From Actinospineispora spinosispora DSM 44797 (lineage in GTDB: Bacteria; Actinomycetota; Actinomycetes; Mycobacteriales; Pseudonocardiaceae), in NCBI RefSeq assembly GCF_000429025.1, contig NZ_AUBB01000020.1, positions 124,001-188,000 of the forward strand: a stretch of DNA of 64,000 bases. Reading direction: 5' to 3'. Under the pieces are notes generated by a model. The model did not search any database. It saw only the letters and a program-made list of their open reading frames with translations, and was not told the DNA's origin. Of this stretch, positions 22,401 to 28,400 are shown in pieces. The position numbers and the translations under genes are program-made. Position 1 is the stretch's first letter. Every line of letters begins with the position of its first letter.

Positions 22401-25400
22401 CGGCGACCTCCGTGAGCACCACCCGCGCGCCCCGTTCGGCAAGCGCCGCGACCCATTCCTCGGCCCGGCCGGTGCCCGCGTCCGCCGAGGGGACGACCAC
22501 CAGCCACGTGCCGGACAGGATCGCCCCGCCGGGCACCGTGACCGGCGCCCAGGTGATGCGGTAGCGCCAGTCCGCCACCGTCGACTCGCCGCGCTCCCGC
22601 TTGCGCCACGCCGCCAGTGCGGGCAGTACCTCCCGCAGCCGGGGCGCGTCCACGGCCAGCGTCCGCGACAGGCTCTCCAGGTCACCGCCCTCGACCGCGG
22701 CCCAGAACTCCCCGTCGGCCGCCGGAATCGCATCCGCCGTTCCCTTCGCGGCCGGAGCCGTTGTGGGCCAGTACCGCTGCCGCTGGAAGACGTACGTCGG
22801 CAGGTCGACCCGGTTCCCGCCCGGCAGGACCGAGGCCCAGTCGATGGGAACGCCATGGCTGTGTGCCTGGGCCAGGGAGGTCAGGAGCCGGTCCGGTCCT
22901 CCGTCGTCGCGTCGCAGGGTGCCGACCACGACCGGTTCCCTCGCCGATCCCGGTCCTTCCTCGGTCTCCCGGCGATGCCGGAGGTCCTCGAGTGTGTCGG
23001 TGATCGCGGCCGTCAGCACCGGGTGCGCCGAGGCCTCGACGAACACGTCGTAGCGCGCCCGGCCCAGGACCTCGACGGCCTCGGCGAACCGCACGCTCGC
23101 CCGCAGGCTCGCGTACCAGTACTCGGCATCCAGCTCGGGGCCGGCGAGGAACTCGCCGGTCATCGCCGAGACCATGCCGATGTCACCGGCGCGGGGCGTG
23201 ATCGTGCCCAGCCGGTCGAGCACCTCGTCGCGGATGCCGTCCACCTGCGGCCCGTGCGAGGCGTAGTCCACCGGGAGCAGCCGCGCCCGGACGTCCCCAC
23301 GCTCACAGTCGGCCAGCAACAGCGCGAGCGCATCGGGATCGCCGGAGACCACGGTCGCGGACGGGCCGTTCACCGCCGCCACCGAGATCCGGTCGGCCCA
23401 GGGTGCGATCCGCGCCGTGACCGCCTCGGCCGGCTCCGCGATGGAGAGCATGCCGCCCCGGCCGGACAGTGCGGTCAGTGCCTGGCTGCGCAGCGCCACC
23501 ACCTTGGCGGCGTCCTCCAGCGACAGGATCCCGGCCACCACGGCCGCCGCGATCTCACCCTGCGAGTGGCCCAACACCGCATCCGGCACCACACCGGCCG
23601 CCCGCCACACCTCGGCCAGCGACACCATCACCGCCCACAGCGCCGGCTGCACCACATCCACCCGGTCGAACTCCGGCGCACTCTCCCGACCGGCCAACAC
23701 GTCGCCCAGCGACCAGTCGACGAACGGGGCCAGTGCCCGCCCACACTGGGCGAGGCGCGCCGCGAACACCGGGCTGGATGCCGCCAGCTCCCGACCCATG
23801 CCCAGCCACTGCGAGCCTTGCCCCGGGAACACGAACACCACCGGACCGGTACCGGCGGCCTCTCCGGTCACCACACCGGGAGCAGGAACGTTCGTCGCCA
23901 GTGCGCCGAGCCCGGCGACCAGTTCGTCCCGGTCTCCCCCGGTGACGACCCCGCGGTGCTCGAACACCGACCGGGTGGTCGTCAGTGACCAACCCACGTC
24001 GACCGGGTCGAGCTCGGGGTGTGCCGCGAGGTACTCGGCCAGTCGCCGGGCCTGGTCGACAAGACCGGCGGCCGTCTGGCTCGACACCACCCACGCTGTC
24101 GTGCCGCCGGTCAGCAGCGACGGCGCCCCGCCGGTCGAGGCGTCCGCGTCGGGCTCGGTCTCGCCCGCCCGGTCGAGGTCGGCAGGGGGTTCTTCGAGGA
24201 TGACGTGGGCGTTGGTGCCGCTGATCCCGAACGCCGACACCCCGGCGCGCCGCGGCCGCCCGTTCGCCGACCACGCGACCGGCTCGGTCAGCAGCTCGAC
24301 GTCACCGGCCGACCAGTCCACCTGCGGCGATGCGGTCCCCGCGTGCAACGTCGCCGGCAACAACCCGTGCCGCAGGGCCAGCACCATCTTGATCACACCG
24401 GCCACCCCGGCGGCCTGCTGCGCGTGACCGATGTTCGACTTGACCGAACCCAGCCGCAGTGGTCGGCCTTCCGCCCGGTCCTGGCCGTAGGTGGCCAGCA
24501 ACGCCTGCGCCTCGATCGGATCCCCGAGCCGGGTACCCGTACCGTGCGCCTCGACGGCATCCACGTCGGCGGGCTCCAAACCCGCGCTCGCCAACGCCGA
24601 CCGGATCACCCGCTGCTGCGACGGACCGTTCGGCGCCGACAGACCGTTGGACGCCCCGTCCTGGTTCACCGCACTACCCGCCACGACCGCCAACACGGGA
24701 TGCCCGTTGCGGCGCGCGTCCGACAGCCGCTCCAGCACCACCATCCCCGCGCCCTCGGCAAGGCCCATGCCATCCGCATCGGCAGAGAACGCCTTGCAGC
24801 GTCCGTCCAGTGCCAGCGCCCCCTGCTGGGAGAAGCCGATGAACTCGGCCGGGTCGGCGATCACCATCACGCCACCGGCCAGCGCCAGGTCGCACTCGCC
24901 CCCACGCAATGCCTGCGCGGCCAGGTGCAGCGACACCAACGCCGACGAACATGCCGTGTCGACGGTGACGGCCGGGCCTTCCAGCCCGAGCGTGTAGGAG
25001 ATCCGACCGGAGATCACGCTCGTCACGTTCCCGGTGATCAGGTGGCCTTCCGCCCCGTCCAGGTCGGCGCCGTAGCCGGTCTGGCCGGCGTAGCCGGACG
25101 CGGCGGCACCGGCGAAGACGCCGGTCAGCGAGCCGCGCAGGGACAGCGGGTCCAGTCCGGCTCGTTCCAGTGCCTCCCACGAGGTCTCCAGCAGCAGCCG
25201 CTGCTGCGGGTCCATCGCCATGGCCTCACGCGGGCTGATCCGGAAGAACGCCGGGTCGAAGTCCGCCGCGCCGCTGACGAAGCCGCCCTCGCTGGTGACG
25301 GACGCGAGTGCCTGACCGGGGACCGCGTCGAGCAGCCCGGCCAGGTCCCAGCCTCGGTCCGAGGGGAACCCGCCGACGGCGTCGGCACCGGTGGACAGCA

Positions 25401-28400
25401 GCCGCCAGAACGCCTCGGGGCCGTCCACGCCACCGGGGAAGCGACATCCCATCCCGACGAGGACCACCGGATCGGTGGCCGACACCGGAGTCACCCGCGA
25501 CACCGCCGTCGCCGAGGGTTGGCCGCCCATCAACTCGGACAGCACCTGCCGGGCGAGCGCCACCGGGGACGGGTAGTCGAACACCGCCGTGGACGGCAGC
25601 CGAAGACCGGTCGCCTGGTTCAGCCGACCGCGCAGGTCGACGGCCGTCAGGGAATCGAAGCCCATCTCCCGGAACGCACTCGCCGGGTCGATGTCGTCGG
25701 CCGAGGCATAACCCAGCACGGCAGCGGCGTGGCCGCTGACCAGCTCGGTGACGATCCGCTCGCGCTGCCCGCCGGACACCCCGGCCAGCCGCTCCAGCAG
25801 CGCGGCGGTCTCGCCGGAGGTCACCACCGGCGCGGCGGTCTCGGCGTCGAGCTGGCGGGCCTCGGGAATCTCCCGCAGTAGCGGCCAGGACCGCACGGCA
25901 TTGAACACCGCCGAGAACCTCGGCCAGTCCACGTCCGCAACCGACAGCACGGTCTCGTCGTCGGCAAGAACCTGACCGAGCACGCCCAACGCCCGCACCG
26001 GGTCCAGCAACCGCAGCCCCTGACGCCGCAACCGCTCCGGGACCAAGCTCAGTGCCCGCTCCGGTTCGGCGTTCGACTCCTCGAACCGACCACCCGAGCT
26101 CCACACCCCCCACGCCACCGACGTCGCCGGCAGACCACGAGCCCGCCGGCTCTCCGCCAACGCGTCCAGGTGCGCGTTCGCCGCCGCGTAGGTGCCGTGC
26201 TCACCGACACCCCAGGTCGCGCTGATCGAGGAGAACAGCACAAACGCGTCCAGCTCCAGGTCGGCGGTCAGCTCGTCCAGGTGCGTCGCGCCGGCGACCT
26301 TCGCGCCGAGCGCCAGTGCCAGCTGCCCGACGTCGACCTGGTCAACGGGCATCAGCTCGACCGCGACCGCGGCGTGGATCACCGTGGACAGCCGGGGGCC
26401 GATCGTGGGGATCCAGGCCAGCAGGCCGGCGACCGCGTCCCGGTCGACCACGTCGCAGGCGGCCATGGTCACCGCCGAGCCCGCTTCGGCCAGCAGGGCG
26501 GCGAGCACGGCGGCGCCCGGTGTCTCCGGTCCGCGACGGCTGGCGAGCACCGCGTGTTCGACGCCGGCATCGGCCAGCCAGGCGGCAAGGTCGGGCCCGA
26601 TCGCGCCGCTGGCCCCGGTCAGCAACACCGTGCCGCGCGGGGTCCACCGGCCATCACCGGTGCGGCGTGGGACGGCCCGCACCAGACGGCGGACCAGCAC
26701 CCCGCCAGTCCGGATCGCGACCTGGTCCTCGCCACCGTCGGCCAGCACACCGGCCAGCCGGGCGGTCGCTCGCTCGTCCAGCACCTCGGGCAGGTCGACC
26801 AGGCCACCCCAGCGCTCCGGGTGCTCCACCCCCGCGGTGCGCCCCAGCCCCCATACCTGGGCCTGGACCGGGCTGGTCAGCACGTCGCCGTTGCCGGTCG
26901 CCACCGCGCCCCGGGTCAGCGACCACAGCGGTGCTGTCGTCCCGACCTCGCCGAGTGCCTGCAGCAACGCCACGGTGGCGGCCACACCGGCCGGCACGAC
27001 CGGCAGGTCGGTCAGCGGCGTCTCGTCCAGTCCGAGCAGGGACAGCACCCCCGTCACCCGGGGCTGGTCCGGCGACCCGTCGTCCGCCGTCTGGTCGAGG
27101 AGCCCGCCGATGGTCCGGGCCATGTCGAGCCGCCCGGCCCCGACCGGGACCTCGGCGAGGACCACCCTGGCACCCCGCGCCCGCAACGCCTGTGCGCAGG
27201 CCGAGACCAGCTCGCCGCCGCTCAACGCGGCGGGGACCACGACCAGCCAGGTGCCGGAGAGGGTCGCCGAGGCCGAGTCGCCGACCGGCACCCAGGACAC
27301 CCGGTAGCGCCAGTCGGCGGTGAGTGACTCGTCCCGTTCGCGCTGCCGCCAGGACGCCAGAGCCGGCATCAGCTGTCCCAGGGTGGGACCGTCCACCGAG
27401 AGCGTCCGGGACAGGCCGTCCAGGTCGCCGGCCTCGACCGCGGTCCAGAACCGGGACTCCGCCGCCGTCTCGGGGCCGGCACCGACCGGCGCGGGGGCCG
27501 GCACCGGTTTGGGCCAGAAGCGTTGCCGCTGGAATGCGTACGTGGGCAGCTCCACCCAGGGCGCGGCCGGCACCACCGCCCTCCAGTCCACTGCCACCCC
27601 GCGCACGTGCGCTTCGGCGAACGAGGCCAGCAGCCGGGCCGGGCCACCATCGTCCCTGCGGAGGGACCCGGTGACGATCGGCGCCGTTCGGGACGGCGCC
27701 TCGGCCTCGTCGGCGTGTTCGAAGGTGTCGGCGATCGACGCGGTGAGTACCGGGTGGGCGGATGTCTCGACGAACACCCGGTGGCCGCCGCGGCCGAGAA
27801 CCTCGACCGCACGGGAGAACTGGACGGTGGCGCGCAGGCTGTCGTACCAGTACTCGGCGTCGAGCTCGGGACCGATGAGCATCTCGCCGGTCATCGCCGA
27901 GACCATCGGCAACCGGCCGTTGCCGGGTGTGATCCCGTCGAGCAGTCCCAGGAGCTCCCCGCGCAGCTGGTCGACCTGCGGGCCGTGCGAGGCGTAGTCC
28001 ACCGGCAGCAACCGGGCTCGCACGCCGTCCCGCTCACAGTCGGCGAGCACCGCCGCGAGCGCGGCCGGGTCACCGGACAGCACGGTTGCCGCCGGGCCGT
28101 TGACGGCAGCCACCGAGATCTGACCGGCGTCGGAGCCGACGCGGGTGAGCCGGTCACGCACCTCGGCAACGGGCTCGGCGACCGAGAGCATCCCTCCCTG
28201 CCCGGACAGCGCGGTCAGGGCCTGGCTGCGCAGCGCCACCACCTTCGCGGCGTCCTCCAGCGACAGGATCCCGGCCACCACCGCCGCCGCGATCTCACCC
28301 TGCGAATGGCCCAGCACGGCATCGGGCGCCACACCGGCCGCCCGCCACACCTCGGCCAGCGACACCATCACCGCCCACAGCGCCGGCTGCACCACGTCGA

